25,649 nucleotides of DNA from the IMG/VR virus record IMGVR_UViG_3300017971_000716, positions 1 through 25,649 of that record, one strand, 5' to 3'. The translations under genes were made by a program, and so were the position numbers. Below the pieces are notes generated by a model, which saw only the letters and a program-made list of their open reading frames with translations, was not told the DNA's origin and ran no database searches. Position 1 is the first letter of the stretch. Each line of letters starts with the position of its first letter. Positions 1 through 8,452 of the stretch are shown piece by piece. Source of the DNA: a virus.

Positions 1-403
1 CAACACTCTCCAGATTAATTTCAAATACATTACCACGTTCGACATAAAATGCCATTCTACCATCAGTTAACACGTAAAGATGCCATCTATTAGTTTCACC
101 AATTTCAGCTTCAAAAATACCAGCTAAATCATCATTAAACCCAGTTTGTGGAGTAATGTATGTTTGCATTGTAAAATCGTTAGTAAAATTCGCATCAGAC
201 GTGGCATTAGTTTCTATACGTCCTGGATTACAAACTAATGTTCCATTACCATTTAATTGAGCACTATCATATGCAGTCATTATATGTCTTGAAGCATTTT
301 CAGCCTCTAACCATAATGTCCACATATAATCGTTAAGTGATGGAGGTATTCCAGCATGCGCCTTAAAGAACGCAGGTGACCATCTAAATCTTCGTAATCC
401 CAT
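1..403 (-). CDS. LamG-like phage structural protein, partial (C-terminus off the left edge)
   Basis: The reading frame starts at ATG 403-401 (N-terminus MGLRRFRWSPAFFK) and stays open to the window edge, giving about 134 residues. The start is one base after the stop codon of the upstream 650-residue adhesin gene, so the two are surely co-transcribed. The order of strands, with motifs such as TLWLEAENAS, FTMQTYITP and RWHLYVLTDGRMAFYVERGN, looks like a concanavalin A/LamG-type beta sandwich, and the opening (PSLNDYMWTLWLEAE) resembles the N-terminal part of the preceding protein (DTVDWEVWIESE). I infer that the two are paralogous parts of a fibre, baseplate or head-decoration complex that binds surface glycans. 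Exact role and full length are unknown. Confidence 0.72.
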   Translation of the reverse strand, partial: MGLRRFRWSPAFFKAHAGIPPSLNDYMWTLWLEAENASRHIMTAYDSAQLNGNGTLVCNPGRIETNATSDANFTNDFTMQTYITPQTGFNDDLAGIFEAEIGETNRWHLYVLTDGRMAFYVERGNVFEINLESV

Positions 404-404
404 A

Positions 405-2357
405 TTAATTTATTCCATATTTTGCTTGTAAGTATTGATTAACTCTTCTAAAATCTTTCTGATCTATTCTACCATTGTAAATGAGCATTGCCATTAAACC
501 ACCTGTCCAATTTCTACCAATTTCAAATGGACCAGCATTAAACGTTGATATATAATTAGTTGCGTCTACTGCTTCAATAAGCGTACCATTAACGTATAGT
601 CTTAGTTCATTTGCAACTGAGTCAACTGCTACTGCGAAAACTGCTTTACCATTTGGTATATCATATATAATTTCTTTTGCTGGACCTTGGTATTGTAAAA
701 CAATATCAAGACCAACATCGTCATTTATGATAGATAGTCCAGTTCCACCACCTGCAGTATCGAGCATAGCAAGGATATATCTAAATCCTGCAGTATTTGT
801 CTGAAAATCTATTGCCCCAAATACTGTATAATCTTCTTGTAGATCTATATTAATGTCAGTGAAGAATAATATATCTGATCCATCAAAGTCAACAGTTTCA
901 TTATCAATATCATATGATAAAGTTCCAGTATTAAGCACCATATCGTTAGTAGTATTACTTTGGTCTATGATACGTTCTACGTAATTAGCACTAAAATCAT
1001 TCGCGGCACTGAAAGTTATTTCCTTTCCGTTTGAATCAACTACCGAAAAATTTGAAATTTCTGAAGTAGTTGTTCCACTACTATTACTAATCTCTTGGAA
1101 AAAATGACCAGTAACATTACCAGAGTTAGTTTCACTTCTTAGTGTTACCCAGCCTGCACCAATATTGTATTCACAATAAACCATATTGCTTGCATCTCTT
1201 CGTATTCTAAAATCTGCTTCCGTAACTGCAGTTACGAATGTGCTAGAACCACTTGGCGTTGTTGCGACAAAACCACCAGAACTTTCATTCCTTTCCATTA
1301 CAAATGAACCGCCAACGAGACCAAGTGTGAATACTGCACTCCTAGCACTAGAACCTGCGGCAGTTTGATTCCAATGATATGATATGGTAAATACTGTATT
1401 ACTAAATGAACTGCTTTCACCAGCTAACCACTGTCCAGTTGTTGTATCAGACATAGTTAGAACACCAGTTGATGTTAAAGTAGGAAATCCAGTAACACCA
1501 CCAAATACCGATGTATATTTACGTTTATCTATCGCACTAGATCCTTCTTCACTAAATGATCCAATTTTGTAAGTAACTGTAGTTAAAGATTCTTCTGCAA
1601 TACTACTAGATATTACTGAGTTAAAATTACATAAGGCTAATGTGTAGGCATCTGGTTCAATTATCACATCTCGTGGTATCACTCTCATAGTAGGTCTTCC
1701 ATAACCTCTATCAGTACCAACAGAAAGATGAAGTCTTCCAATTTCACCATTCCAATAATTAGTATTACTTTGCGTTTTTCCGATACACAATTTAGAATTA
1801 CCACCTGCAATATTAGAGAAATCGCCAGTTGAAGATGCAACTTTGATTCCATTAACATAAAGTGAGTTTTTACCATCTGCTGTACATGCGGCAAAATGAA
1901 CCCATTCACCTACATAAGTTGCAAAGTCTGTAGTATCTGAAAGAATATGAGGTGTAGCATCAAACTGAAATTCTAGAACATGTTTTGCTCCGTCCCATGC
2001 AACTCTTATTATATTATAGTTTTCGTCAATGACGGTAAATGTATTTGTACCCAAAGCTCCAGTTAATTTAATCCATCCCTCAATGGCAAAATTACCCTCC
2101 ATAGAACTTCCCCAGTCATTAATTTCTACAGCATCGGAAGTACTACGAGTTAAAACAAGAGACTTTTCAGTAGTGTCTATGTATGCACTGTTATTAACCG
2201 TAACATCGCGACCATTAGAACGTTCAGATTCAATCCAGACTTCCCAATCTACCGTATCCAATGAATAAGGAAAAGTTACGCCTTTCCCATTTCGTTGAAC
2301 ATTATATATTGTTCCGTTACGTTCAACGGTAATCGGAAGATTTAGATATCCACTCAT
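405..2357 (-). CDS. Multi-domain LamG/concanavalin-like adhesin (tail fibre or baseplate protein)
   Basis: 650 residues. Two laminin-G-like beta-sandwich regions can be seen: about residues 60-215 (FAIEGWIKL, WVHFAACTADGKNSLYVNG, GEIGRLHLS) and about 480-650 (YTVFGAIDFQ, NELRLYVNGTLIEA, GLMAMLIYNGRI, ending in YLQAKYGI). The 'LYVNG' strand plus a late 'GxIGxL/ GGLMAMLIY' strand is typical of the LamG_3 group used for carbohydrate binding. A third beta-rich segment (about 300-440) lies between them and may be another sandwich. The ATG shares one base with the stop codon of the upstream fibre gene (TAATG), so translation is probably coupled. Likely receptor-binding or virion-surface protein, expressed late with gp15. 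Precise location in the virion cannot be told. Confidence 0.75.
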   Translation of the reverse strand: MSGYLNLPITVERNGTIYNVQRNGKGVTFPYSLDTVDWEVWIESERSNGRDVTVNNSAYIDTTEKSLVLTRSTSDAVEINDWGSSMEGNFAIEGWIKLTGALGTNTFTVIDENYNIIRVAWDGAKHVLEFQFDATPHILSDTTDFATYVGEWVHFAACTADGKNSLYVNGIKVASSTGDFSNIAGGNSKLCIGKTQSNTNYWNGEIGRLHLSVGTDRGYGRPTMRVIPRDVIIEPDAYTLALCNFNSVISSSIAEESLTTVTYKIGSFSEEGSSAIDKRKYTSVFGGVTGFPTLTSTGVLTMSDTTTGQWLAGESSSFSNTVFTISYHWNQTAAGSSARSAVFTLGLVGGSFVMERNESSGGFVATTPSGSSTFVTAVTEADFRIRRDASNMVYCEYNIGAGWVTLRSETNSGNVTGHFFQEISNSSGTTTSEISNFSVVDSNGKEITFSAANDFSANYVERIIDQSNTTNDMVLNTGTLSYDIDNETVDFDGSDILFFTDINIDLQEDYTVFGAIDFQTNTAGFRYILAMLDTAGGGTGLSIINDDVGLDIVLQYQGPAKEIIYDIPNGKAVFAVAVDSVANELRLYVNGTLIEAVDATNYISTFNAGPFEIGRNWTGGLMAMLIYNGRIDQKDFRRVNQYLQAKYGIN

Positions 2358-3685
2358 TATACAAGGTCCTCATATGCTGCAATAATTTTTGTTCCAGAAC
2401 TTCTAAGAACAAGTTCGATAAACGATCCTGAAGTAATTGTTGTACCTTCATCAGTTGGGCGAGCTCCAACCCAATACCACGTCGGATCAAACGAAGCACT
2501 AACAGAAGCAACAGTAGTTGCTGTGATAAGTGATGTTGCATATTTTGATTTACCTACTTCGGTATTAGCTGCAGTAAATGAAGTATCACCATCAAGTGTA
2601 TATTCATATGCACCTGTTCCACTAAGATCAATAACTACTGCTCCTGATGTAGGTCCAAATTCTCCAAGCACTGTATCATTAAGAACTGAATCTAGATCCA
2701 ATGGATCTAACCATTGTGGATCACCAGAAAGTTGAGCAAGTACTTGTGTTTCTGTAGCATCATAACCTACAAGATCAGCTGCTTCTGCTACATCTTCCCA
2801 ATAATTTGTTCCAGATACATGTGTTAATGATTGAGTTACTGTAGTATTATATCCACTTACAGTAGTAAGATCAATACCACCTCCACTTCCAGATAATTGA
2901 GCAGATACTGAATCAATTTGAGCTGAAAGATAAGTAATATCAGAATCATTTGAAGTAATATTCGCAGTATTAGTATCTACAACACCTGAAATATAATTAA
3001 TACTAGAAGTATTAGCATCAACTATACCACTCACATATGTAGTTTCTGCCTTTGTTGAATATAAAGTATCAGCATCAATTACACTAGTCCAGCTAAAATC
3101 ACCTTGAGTATGAGTAAGTACTTGTTCTGCACTTAAAACATAACCTGTCAAATCTGATGATTCAATAGTGTCATTCCAAATATTTACTCCTGAAGTATGA
3201 GCAAACGATTGCTTTTTAGTTGCATCATATCCACTAATTGCAGTAAAATCAGTACTTCCACCACTTTCAAATAATGTATCATTAACGTAAATTTGTCCAG
3301 ATATTACAGAAAGTTTTTCATTATTAAAATAAACAGATCCACTTGATACAAAAAGATCTTGCCATTGATATCCAGAAGTTCCTAATGAATATGTATTAGT
3401 ACTAGCCGGAACTAGATTACCATATATATCTGTAGATCCAGATAGCGGTATATATTTTAAAATTTCTTGAGCAAGATAATTAGTATCACCACTCAAAGTT
3501 ACAATATCAGCTAAAATAGAAGTTAAATCTACTCCACTTAATCCAAGTGATGTAGCAAAAACTTCTGAGGTAATTTTTCTTGAGACCCATTCACCATTAA
3601 CGTTTGCTGTTATTAAAAGATAATCACTAATAGAAGCTGCAGATAGTGAAGGAATGCTATTTATACGTGTTCCAAAATTTGGCAT
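2357..3685 (-). CDS. Tail fibre-like protein with a duplicated 60-residue module
   Basis: 442 residues. Residues about 80-130 contain a fibre-type motif (NLVPASTNTYSLGTSGYQWQ, LFVSSGSVYF) common in phage tail fibres. A module of about 60 residues occurs twice, at 151-210 and 277-336; both copies start SGY(D/N)-T and carry QS(F/L)-H-SG-N-W and QVL motifs. Between the copies (about 215-265) is a Ser/Thr/Asn-rich segment with regular hydrophobic spacing, likely a trimeric coiled or beta-helical shaft. The C-terminal 100 residues (TLDGDTSFTAANT, WYWVGARPTDEGTTITSG) resemble the beta-rich tip domain seen in many fibre proteins. The start is preceded by AAGGGAATAAC as ribosome site, and a TATAAATA late promoter lies about 80 bases upstream inside the gp15 gene. 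Confidence 0.75.
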   Translation of the reverse strand: MPNFGTRINSIPSLSAASISDYLLITANVNGEWVSRKITSEVFATSLGLSGVDLTSILADIVTLSGDTNYLAQEILKYIPLSGSTDIYGNLVPASTNTYSLGTSGYQWQDLFVSSGSVYFNNEKLSVISGQIYVNDTLFESGGSTDFTAISGYDATKKQSFAHTSGVNIWNDTIESSDLTGYVLSAEQVLTHTQGDFSWTSVIDADTLYSTKAETTYVSGIVDANTSSINYISGVVDTNTANITSNDSDITYLSAQIDSVSAQLSGSGGGIDLTTVSGYNTTVTQSLTHVSGTNYWEDVAEAADLVGYDATETQVLAQLSGDPQWLDPLDLDSVLNDTVLGEFGPTSGAVVIDLSGTGAYEYTLDGDTSFTAANTEVGKSKYATSLITATTVASVSASFDPTWYWVGARPTDEGTTITSGSFIELVLRSSGTKIIAAYEDLV

Positions 3686-3695
3686 TGTTATTCCC

Positions 3696-4865
3696 TTATG
3701 TTATAATCGGTATTAAAGTCCTGTCTTCATAAAACAGGAATAAATAACTTTCTTCTTTTATCAAATATTTATACATTGCACTTGGAGGCGCTGATTGAAC
3801 ACAATTTAAATCTCCACTTAACATACGTCTCCATATACTACCCCAATTACCTGATACTTGAAGTGTGTCTGGTGTAAAGAATGAACCATCATCTCTTATT
3901 GTTGTTACAACGAGATCTGGTGAATTTTCATATTGAATTAATGCACTTAAATCACCAGACGAGCTGAAGTCATAAATATTTCCTGATAAAACTGCATAAA
4001 TATTATCCAACCAATAACTTCCACTTAGCTCATCAAGAATAGGAAGTTGATCATAGTTTGGCGCTTCAATTTTTCCTTTCTTAATTAGATCGTAAAATTC
4101 ATCCATTGATTGTGTATAAAGTCTATTGTCATACCATCTACTAAATTCAACTGGTAATGATACAGCTGATGGATCACCCGGCGTTAATCCATCGCTTTCT
4201 GTTGGGAAATAATCAGCATCATAATCATTACAAAAGTTAATTTTCTTAATACGTTTATCAAGTCCAGAATCATAAGCTTCAGTACCTGGAAAAATCCATG
4301 TATTAAGTGTAAATCTTGTTGATGCAGCAACACGCCAAGGATCATTTGCTGAAATATCTTCAGCATTTTGAATAGCAATATTTCCATCCCAAACTACATG
4401 TGATTTGAGATTTCCATTTCCTGCAGGACTTGGCCATGTTACATAGATATCAGGATTCATTATAGCAACAAAGTTCGAGAGAATTTGTTCTAAATCGGAC
4501 ATATATTTACAAACAACACCAAGTTCATAAGTAATAGTAATAGGCGTTGCTACATTATGCATTAGATTAATTCCTGCGGTTCCATCTTGGAACTCCATTA
4601 CTGAGTTAACAGAATGAGCTCTTCCTGCGTCCCAGGAAAAACCGATCATACTTAATGCACATGCAGGAAGTTTCAAGGTTTTATCTCTATTTTCGAGATT
4701 CTTGAAAATTCTACTACGTGGTCCATACATGCATGGAACATTTATCGTTTGTTGAACTGGTGTACCATTGATGGTTTTTGTTCTAGTAATCTTGATATTA
4801 TCAAAAACATCAAGCATTTGAGCAGTTGCATCATGGATTTCTTTATTATAGCTTACAAATTTCAT
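3696..4865 (-). CDS. 15: Tail sheath stabiliser / tail completion protein, T4 gp15-like
   Basis: 389 residues from the ATG at 4865 (MKFVSYNKEIHDATAQMLDV). An in-frame extension to 5036 exists, but it would run through both late promoters, so the shorter start is chosen. The pattern matches T4 gp15: an N-terminal 'fYN..i..at..m..vFdNI.I.R' segment, an '..INVPCMYGPRSRIFKNLE' motif where gp15 has 'IRVPITYASKEHF', a 'PITITYELGVVCKYMSDLEQ' stretch matching gp15 'IKMIYELSIFTRYEDDMFQI', and 'FTLNTWIFPG' matching 'LTFEVNGWMYPP'. In T4 the protein forms a hexameric ring that caps the tail tube and joins tail to neck. T4 gp15 has about 272 residues; this one has roughly 120 extra at the C-terminus, function unknown. 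It is the first gene of a minus-strand late operon with fibre genes. Confidence 0.8.
   Translation of the reverse strand: MKFVSYNKEIHDATAQMLDVFDNIKITRTKTINGTPVQQTINVPCMYGPRSRIFKNLENRDKTLKLPACALSMIGFSWDAGRAHSVNSVMEFQDGTAGINLMHNVATPITITYELGVVCKYMSDLEQILSNFVAIMNPDIYVTWPSPAGNGNLKSHVVWDGNIAIQNAEDISANDPWRVAASTRFTLNTWIFPGTEAYDSGLDKRIKKINFCNDYDADYFPTESDGLTPGDPSAVSLPVEFSRWYDNRLYTQSMDEFYDLIKKGKIEAPNYDQLPILDELSGSYWLDNIYAVLSGNIYDFSSSGDLSALIQYENSPDLVVTTIRDDGSFFTPDTLQVSGNWGSIWRRMLSGDLNCVQSAPPSAMYKYLIKEESYLFLFYEDRTLIPIIT
3766..3773 (-). promoter_or_regulatory. Late promoter octamer TATAAATA inside the gp15 3' end
   Basis: A perfect TATAAATA on the minus strand, within the gp15 coding region and about 80 bases upstream of the fibre gene start at 3685. 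In T4 this octamer is the recognition site of the late sigma gp55. It would let the fibre and adhesin genes be transcribed separately from gp15. Being inside a coding sequence, it could be a chance match. Confidence 0.5.
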
Positions 4866-4893
4866 GATAAGAAATACTTCTTTTTCTTTCAAA

Positions 4894-4901
4894 TATTTAT
4901 A
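4894..4901 (-). promoter_or_regulatory. Late promoter octamer TATAAATA for the gp15 operon
   Basis: Perfect TATAAATA on the minus strand, 28 bases upstream of the gp15 ATG. It is one half of a divergent pair with the octamer at 4938-4945. Spacing to the start codon is like that of the other late promoters in the window. Confidence 0.8.
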
Positions 4902-4937
4902 AATCTTATGTTTTGTTGGAAAAAATTTTGGAATCCT

Positions 4938-4945
4938 TATAAATA
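4938..4945 (+). promoter_or_regulatory. Late promoter octamer TATAAATA for the portal gene
   Basis: Perfect TATAAATA on the plus strand, 28 bases before the ATG of gene 20, with the ribosome site AGGAG (4962-4966) in between. It faces away from the minus-strand octamer at 4894-4901, so head and tail late operons fire divergently from a region of about 50 bases. Confidence 0.82.
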
Positions 4946-4973
4946 TTAAAGGCAAACCAACCAGGAGTTTTAT

Positions 4974-6788
4974 ATGGGTTTTATTTCTAAAACTATAACA
5001 GCAATAAGTAGTTTCGTCAGCCCAGAATATACACAAAAAGTTAATCAGAACTTTGATGAATTCGCAGCTGTAAGTGATCCAGAGATTGAGGCAGAAAGTG
5101 TTATTGAAAAAGCGCTTGTTTCACCTGGTACTGGCGCATCTGGTGCCAATCACGATTCTATTAATACCTACAAACAATTAATTTACGGAAAGGTTTCTTT
5201 CGATAAACCTAAACGTCTTTCCTTCTATCGAAACATGGCAAAATTTCCCGAAGTATCAGATGCTATCGACGAAATTTGTGATGCATGTATTAACTACGAT
5301 GAAAACGATAATTTTGTTTCGTTAACATGGCGAGAACATGAACTTAGTGATGAACAAATTGAAACTATCGATAGTGAATTTCAAAAATTTATTTCAATGT
5401 ATGACGTTGAAAATAATGGCTGGGAATATTTTCATTCACTTATTCGCGATGGTGAAGTAGCATTTGAAAATATTATTGACACTAATAATCCTGAATTAGG
5501 AATTGTTAATGTTAAACGTATTCCTCCAGAATGTTACGAATATCTTATTGATATTAACTACAATCTAGTAGGCGTTCTTCTTAATGCAAAAATTGTTGCA
5601 ATGAAGCATGTTGAAGATATGGGTAAAATCAATATGAAAGAATGTCTTGGAACTTGTGGTGAGTTAAAAGATATTCAATTAAGAAACTCTGATTCTTATT
5701 CAAGTAGATCAGAAGATTCTATGATTATTCCTATGCCAATGACACAGCTTACATTAGTTAATACTGGAGCTTATAATAGTGATAAATCAGTTGTTTATCC
5801 AGTTCTTGAAACTGCTAGACGACCATATCGTCAATTAATTCTTATTGAAGATGCAATCATTATTTATCGTTTGATTCGCGCTCCAGAACGTCTTGTATTT
5901 AATGTTGATACTGGTAAACTTCCTCCAAGTAAAGCTGAAAAGATGGTTTTCCAGATGATGAAACGTTATCAATCTAAGAAAGTTTGGGATCCTTCAACTG
6001 GTACAGTTACTAATGATTATGATCCACATCAAATGTTGGAATCTTATTGGTTCCCAAAACCTGATGGTTCTCAAGGAACTACAGTTAATACTCTTACAGG
6101 TGCACAGAATCTTGGAGAACTTTCTGATCTTCACTATTTCCAGAAAAAACTTTATGTAGCTTTAAAGGTTCCATTTAGTAGAACTAGTGATACACCAATT
6201 GCTCTAGAAAAAGCAGAAACAATTTCTTATGAAGAATATAGATTTGCTAAGTTTGTGATGCGACTCCAAAATAGGTTTGCCAAAGGACTATTTGATGCGT
6301 TTGTTACACATCTCAAACTTACAGGAATTTGGGATTCGTTTGAACTTACTAAGAGAAACTTCTTGGTTAAGTTCACCGCCCCAACTTCTTTTGAATTATA
6401 TGAACAGCAAAGACTGTTAAATATCAAAATGGAAAATTATAATACAGCGACTCAGGATGAAACATTTAGTAAAGATCGAGCTAAAATCAAATATCTAAAT
6501 TGGACTGAAGAAGAAATTTCTAGAAATGCTCAAGCTCTTGAACATGAAATGATGAGAAATGCTCTTCTTAACTGGAAAGTTCAAAATATTGAAACTACTG
6601 GTAGTCCTTACGGTCCAGAATTAGAAGCGGCTGAAGAAGAAGGTGATTTTGGTGATGATTTTGGTGCTGGAGCAGCTGGTCCTCCTCCAACAGGTGGTGG
6701 ATTTGGAGATGAGAGTCCTCCAGATCTGGGTGAAGAACCGCCAGAAGCTCCTGAAAGTGGTGGTGAAGAACCTCCACCACCTGAATAA
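4974..6788 (+). CDS. 20: Portal vertex protein, T4 gp20-like
   Basis: 604 residues, against about 524 in T4. It forms the dodecameric ring at one head vertex, nucleates prohead assembly and is the DNA channel and terminase docking site. The sequence has the T4 portal layout: an N-terminal segment with a conserved 'YR.MA..PEV..AIDEI.D' core (NMAKFPEVSDAIDEICDACI at about 84-103), a 'RIPPECYEY' crown region, the long helix region (AIIIYRLIRAPERLVFNVDT at about 296-315, KAEKMVFQMMKRYQSKK), the 'DYDPHQMLESYWFPKPDGSQ' stretch, and 'LKVPFSRT'. After about residue 545 the T4-like part ends in a Glu/Gly/Pro-rich tail (GDFGDDFGAGAAGPPPTGGG) that looks disordered and explains the extra length. Ribosome site AGGAG; first gene of the late head operon. 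Confidence 0.93.
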   Translation: MGFISKTITAISSFVSPEYTQKVNQNFDEFAAVSDPEIEAESVIEKALVSPGTGASGANHDSINTYKQLIYGKVSFDKPKRLSFYRNMAKFPEVSDAIDEICDACINYDENDNFVSLTWREHELSDEQIETIDSEFQKFISMYDVENNGWEYFHSLIRDGEVAFENIIDTNNPELGIVNVKRIPPECYEYLIDINYNLVGVLLNAKIVAMKHVEDMGKINMKECLGTCGELKDIQLRNSDSYSSRSEDSMIIPMPMTQLTLVNTGAYNSDKSVVYPVLETARRPYRQLILIEDAIIIYRLIRAPERLVFNVDTGKLPPSKAEKMVFQMMKRYQSKKVWDPSTGTVTNDYDPHQMLESYWFPKPDGSQGTTVNTLTGAQNLGELSDLHYFQKKLYVALKVPFSRTSDTPIALEKAETISYEEYRFAKFVMRLQNRFAKGLFDAFVTHLKLTGIWDSFELTKRNFLVKFTAPTSFELYEQQRLLNIKMENYNTATQDETFSKDRAKIKYLNWTEEEISRNAQALEHEMMRNALLNWKVQNIETTGSPYGPELEAAEEEGDFGDDFGAGAAGPPPTGGGFGDESPPDLGEEPPEAPESGGEEPPPPE

Positions 6789-6815
6789 TAAAATCTCCGA
6801 CCTGGTTGCTATACT

Positions 6816-6840
6816 GGGGGTAGGATTCTACCCCCATTTT
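6816..6840 (+). terminator. Rho-independent terminator after the portal gene
   Basis: GGGGGTAG, a GATT loop, and CTACCCCC form a perfect 8-bp hairpin (6816-6835) followed by ATTTT. It is immediately followed by a fresh late promoter, so transcription of the portal and the downstream head genes is separated here. Confidence 0.85.
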
Positions 6841-6847
6841 ATAAATA
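6840..6847 (+). promoter_or_regulatory. Late promoter octamer TATAAATA upstream of the 6876 gene
   Basis: Perfect TATAAATA directly behind the terminator stem, 28 bases before the ATG at 6876. Same spacing as at gene 20 and gene 22. Confidence 0.82.
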
Positions 6848-6875
6848 TTTAAGTAAAATACAAAGGTTTAAATAC

Positions 6876-7439
6876 ATGAAATTTTTACAATTAGTGGAAT
6901 TATTTGAAGATACAGCTACTTTCTCTAAAAAGAAAGATGTTGAAGAGGAAGAAAATGTTATGGATAAACTTCCTCCAGTTCCAGATTTTGAACCTAAAGA
7001 TGATGACACTGATAATATTGGAGAAGTTGAAGACGATCTTCCTGAAATTGATCCAGTAACCGACGAAGGTACTGAATCTGATGATGAAGTAAGAAAATTA
7101 GTTGCTCAACATGTTCAAGTTACAAAACAAGTTTTAAATAATGAACCAATTTTAAGAATTAAATCAATGCTTGATCCTAATATGAATGGTTATGTAAAAT
7201 ATGAAGATCAAGCAGATCTTGACTTAGCTTACGATAATCTTGTTGGTGACGGTGAAGAGAATATTGATTTAACCGATGAAGAAATTGCTGGTCGTATTTT
7301 ATCTTATATGCACCGTAATTCACGTAATCGTTCAACAGCATTCTTATGGGCGGATATATTGGCAAAAGAAATTCTTACTATTAAAAGAGATCTTTCTGCC
7401 GAAGAGATTGGTGAATTGAAATTGGATTTTAAGATATAA
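6876..7439 (+). CDS. Acidic late protein between portal and protease genes, unknown function
   Basis: 187 residues. The N-terminus MKFLQLVELFEDTATF is an amphipathic helix like the capsid-targeting peptides of T4 internal proteins. Residues about 20-75 are dominated by Asp, Glu and Pro and look disordered. From about residue 75 there is a helical, more ordered part (VRKLVAQHVQVTKQVLNNEP, LDLAYDNLV, EEIAGRILSYMHRNSRNRST). In T4 the corresponding position holds core genes 67 and 68. I infer a prohead-core or internal head protein from position, acidity and late promoter, but I do not recognise the family. It lies 12 bases ahead of the protease gene, so the two are likely translated from one message. 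Confidence 0.75.
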   Translation: MKFLQLVELFEDTATFSKKKDVEEEENVMDKLPPVPDFEPKDDDTDNIGEVEDDLPEIDPVTDEGTESDDEVRKLVAQHVQVTKQVLNNEPILRIKSMLDPNMNGYVKYEDQADLDLAYDNLVGDGEENIDLTDEEIAGRILSYMHRNSRNRSTAFLWADILAKEILTIKRDLSAEEIGELKLDFKI

Positions 7440-7451
7440 GGAGATCTACTA

Positions 7452-8111
7452 ATGAATACACTTAAACTCATAAGTGAAGTTGTTACTTATGATTTTGATA
7501 TTATAGAAGAACAGGCAAATGAACATCAGTCAAGAAAAATGATGCTTCGTGGTCCTATGATTATAACAGAAAAGAAAAATGGTAATGGGCGTACATATCT
7601 TACACCTATTATGGAAAAATCCGTTGATCTTTTTCAAAAAGATTTTATTGACACCAGCAGAGCTGTCGGTGAACTTAACCATCCAACATCAATTGATGTT
7701 AACTTTAATAATGCTTGTCATTTAATTACTGAACTAAAACAAGAACAAAATATTTGGATTGGTCAAAGTAATGTATTACTTGGAACTATTAAAGGTGATC
7801 TTTTAGCTGGTTTATTAAATAACGGCGTTAAAGTTGGTATGAGTACTCGTGGTGTTGGTAATATTAATGATCGAAAAGAAGTCGATCAATATAAACTTAT
7901 TACAGTAGACGTTGTTCACGAACCAAGTGGTCCTGGTTGTTTCATGGAAGGTATTTTAGAATCTAAAAACTACATGATTAATGAACATGGTGACATCGTT
8001 GAAATCGCTTATGACAAACTTGAAAGGAAGATTATGAATCTTCCTAGACATTCTGATGAGAAATCACAGCAAATTGCAGAAGCAATTAGAAGTTTTCTTA
8101 CTACTATTTAA
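7452..8111 (+). CDS. 21: Prohead core protease, T4 gp21-like
   Basis: 219 residues, close to T4 gp21 (212). This serine protease with a herpesvirus-assemblin-type fold sits in the prohead core and, when activated, cleaves scaffold, core and capsid proteins after (L/I)-x-E. Key elements are visible: 'MLRGPMIITEKKNGNGRTY' at the N-terminus, 'GELNHPTS' with the probable catalytic His77, and 'VGMSTRGVGN' with the probable nucleophile Ser131. The C-terminal part contains 'VHEPSGPGC', also typical. The start has the ribosome site AAGGAG at a good distance. A likely substrate site is in the neighbouring major capsid protein (LTE-A at residue 52). Confidence 0.92.
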   Translation: MNTLKLISEVVTYDFDIIEEQANEHQSRKMMLRGPMIITEKKNGNGRTYLTPIMEKSVDLFQKDFIDTSRAVGELNHPTSIDVNFNNACHLITELKQEQNIWIGQSNVLLGTIKGDLLAGLLNNGVKVGMSTRGVGNINDRKEVDQYKLITVDVVHEPSGPGCFMEGILESKNYMINEHGDIVEIAYDKLERKIMNLPRHSDEKSQQIAEAIRSFLTTI

Positions 8112-8123
8112 AGGAGATATAAA

Positions 8124-8447
8124 ATGACTACACATTTTAACCATAGTTCCAAAGATAAGGAATATAAAAACGCATATCTTTCAATGCTCCTAGAAAATCA
8201 AGAAGCAGAAGAAGATGTACTTGAACCAGTTGAAGACGAAGAAAATGTAGAAGTTGAAGAAGAAGATAACAAACTCGAAGTAGAAATCGAAGATGTTGAA
8301 GAATTTTCAGCTAATGCTACTAAAGAAGAAGCAGAAGAAATCCTAAGAGTTGCTCAGGAAATCGTTGCTGCTGCCGAAGCTCGTCTTGCTACTTTTGAAG
8401 ATGATGAAGAAGTAGAAGATACTGAAGAAGTTGAAGAAGAGGAATAA
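8124..8447 (+). CDS. Highly acidic prohead-core-like protein
   Basis: 107 residues, with long runs of Glu and Asp at about 29-60 and 94-107 around one helical segment (ANATKEEAEEILRVAQEIVA). Ribosome site AAGGAG. In T4 the place between genes 21 and 22, or just before 21, holds small acidic core proteins (gp67, gp68) that are degraded to internal peptides during maturation. Charge, size and position fit such a role, but no specific family match is claimed. It sits 12 bases after gene 21 and directly before the gp67-like gene. Confidence 0.72.
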   Translation: MTTHFNHSSKDKEYKNAYLSMLLENQEAEEDVLEPVEDEENVEVEEEDNKLEVEIEDVEEFSANATKEEAEEILRVAQEIVAAAEARLATFEDDEEVEDTEEVEEEE

Positions 8448-8452
8448 GTGAA

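Noticed and set aside
4866-5036. N-terminal extension of the gp15-like protein to 5036
   Set aside because: It would read through both divergent late promoters and overlap the portal gene start; the ATG at 4865 matches the N-terminus of T4 gp15.
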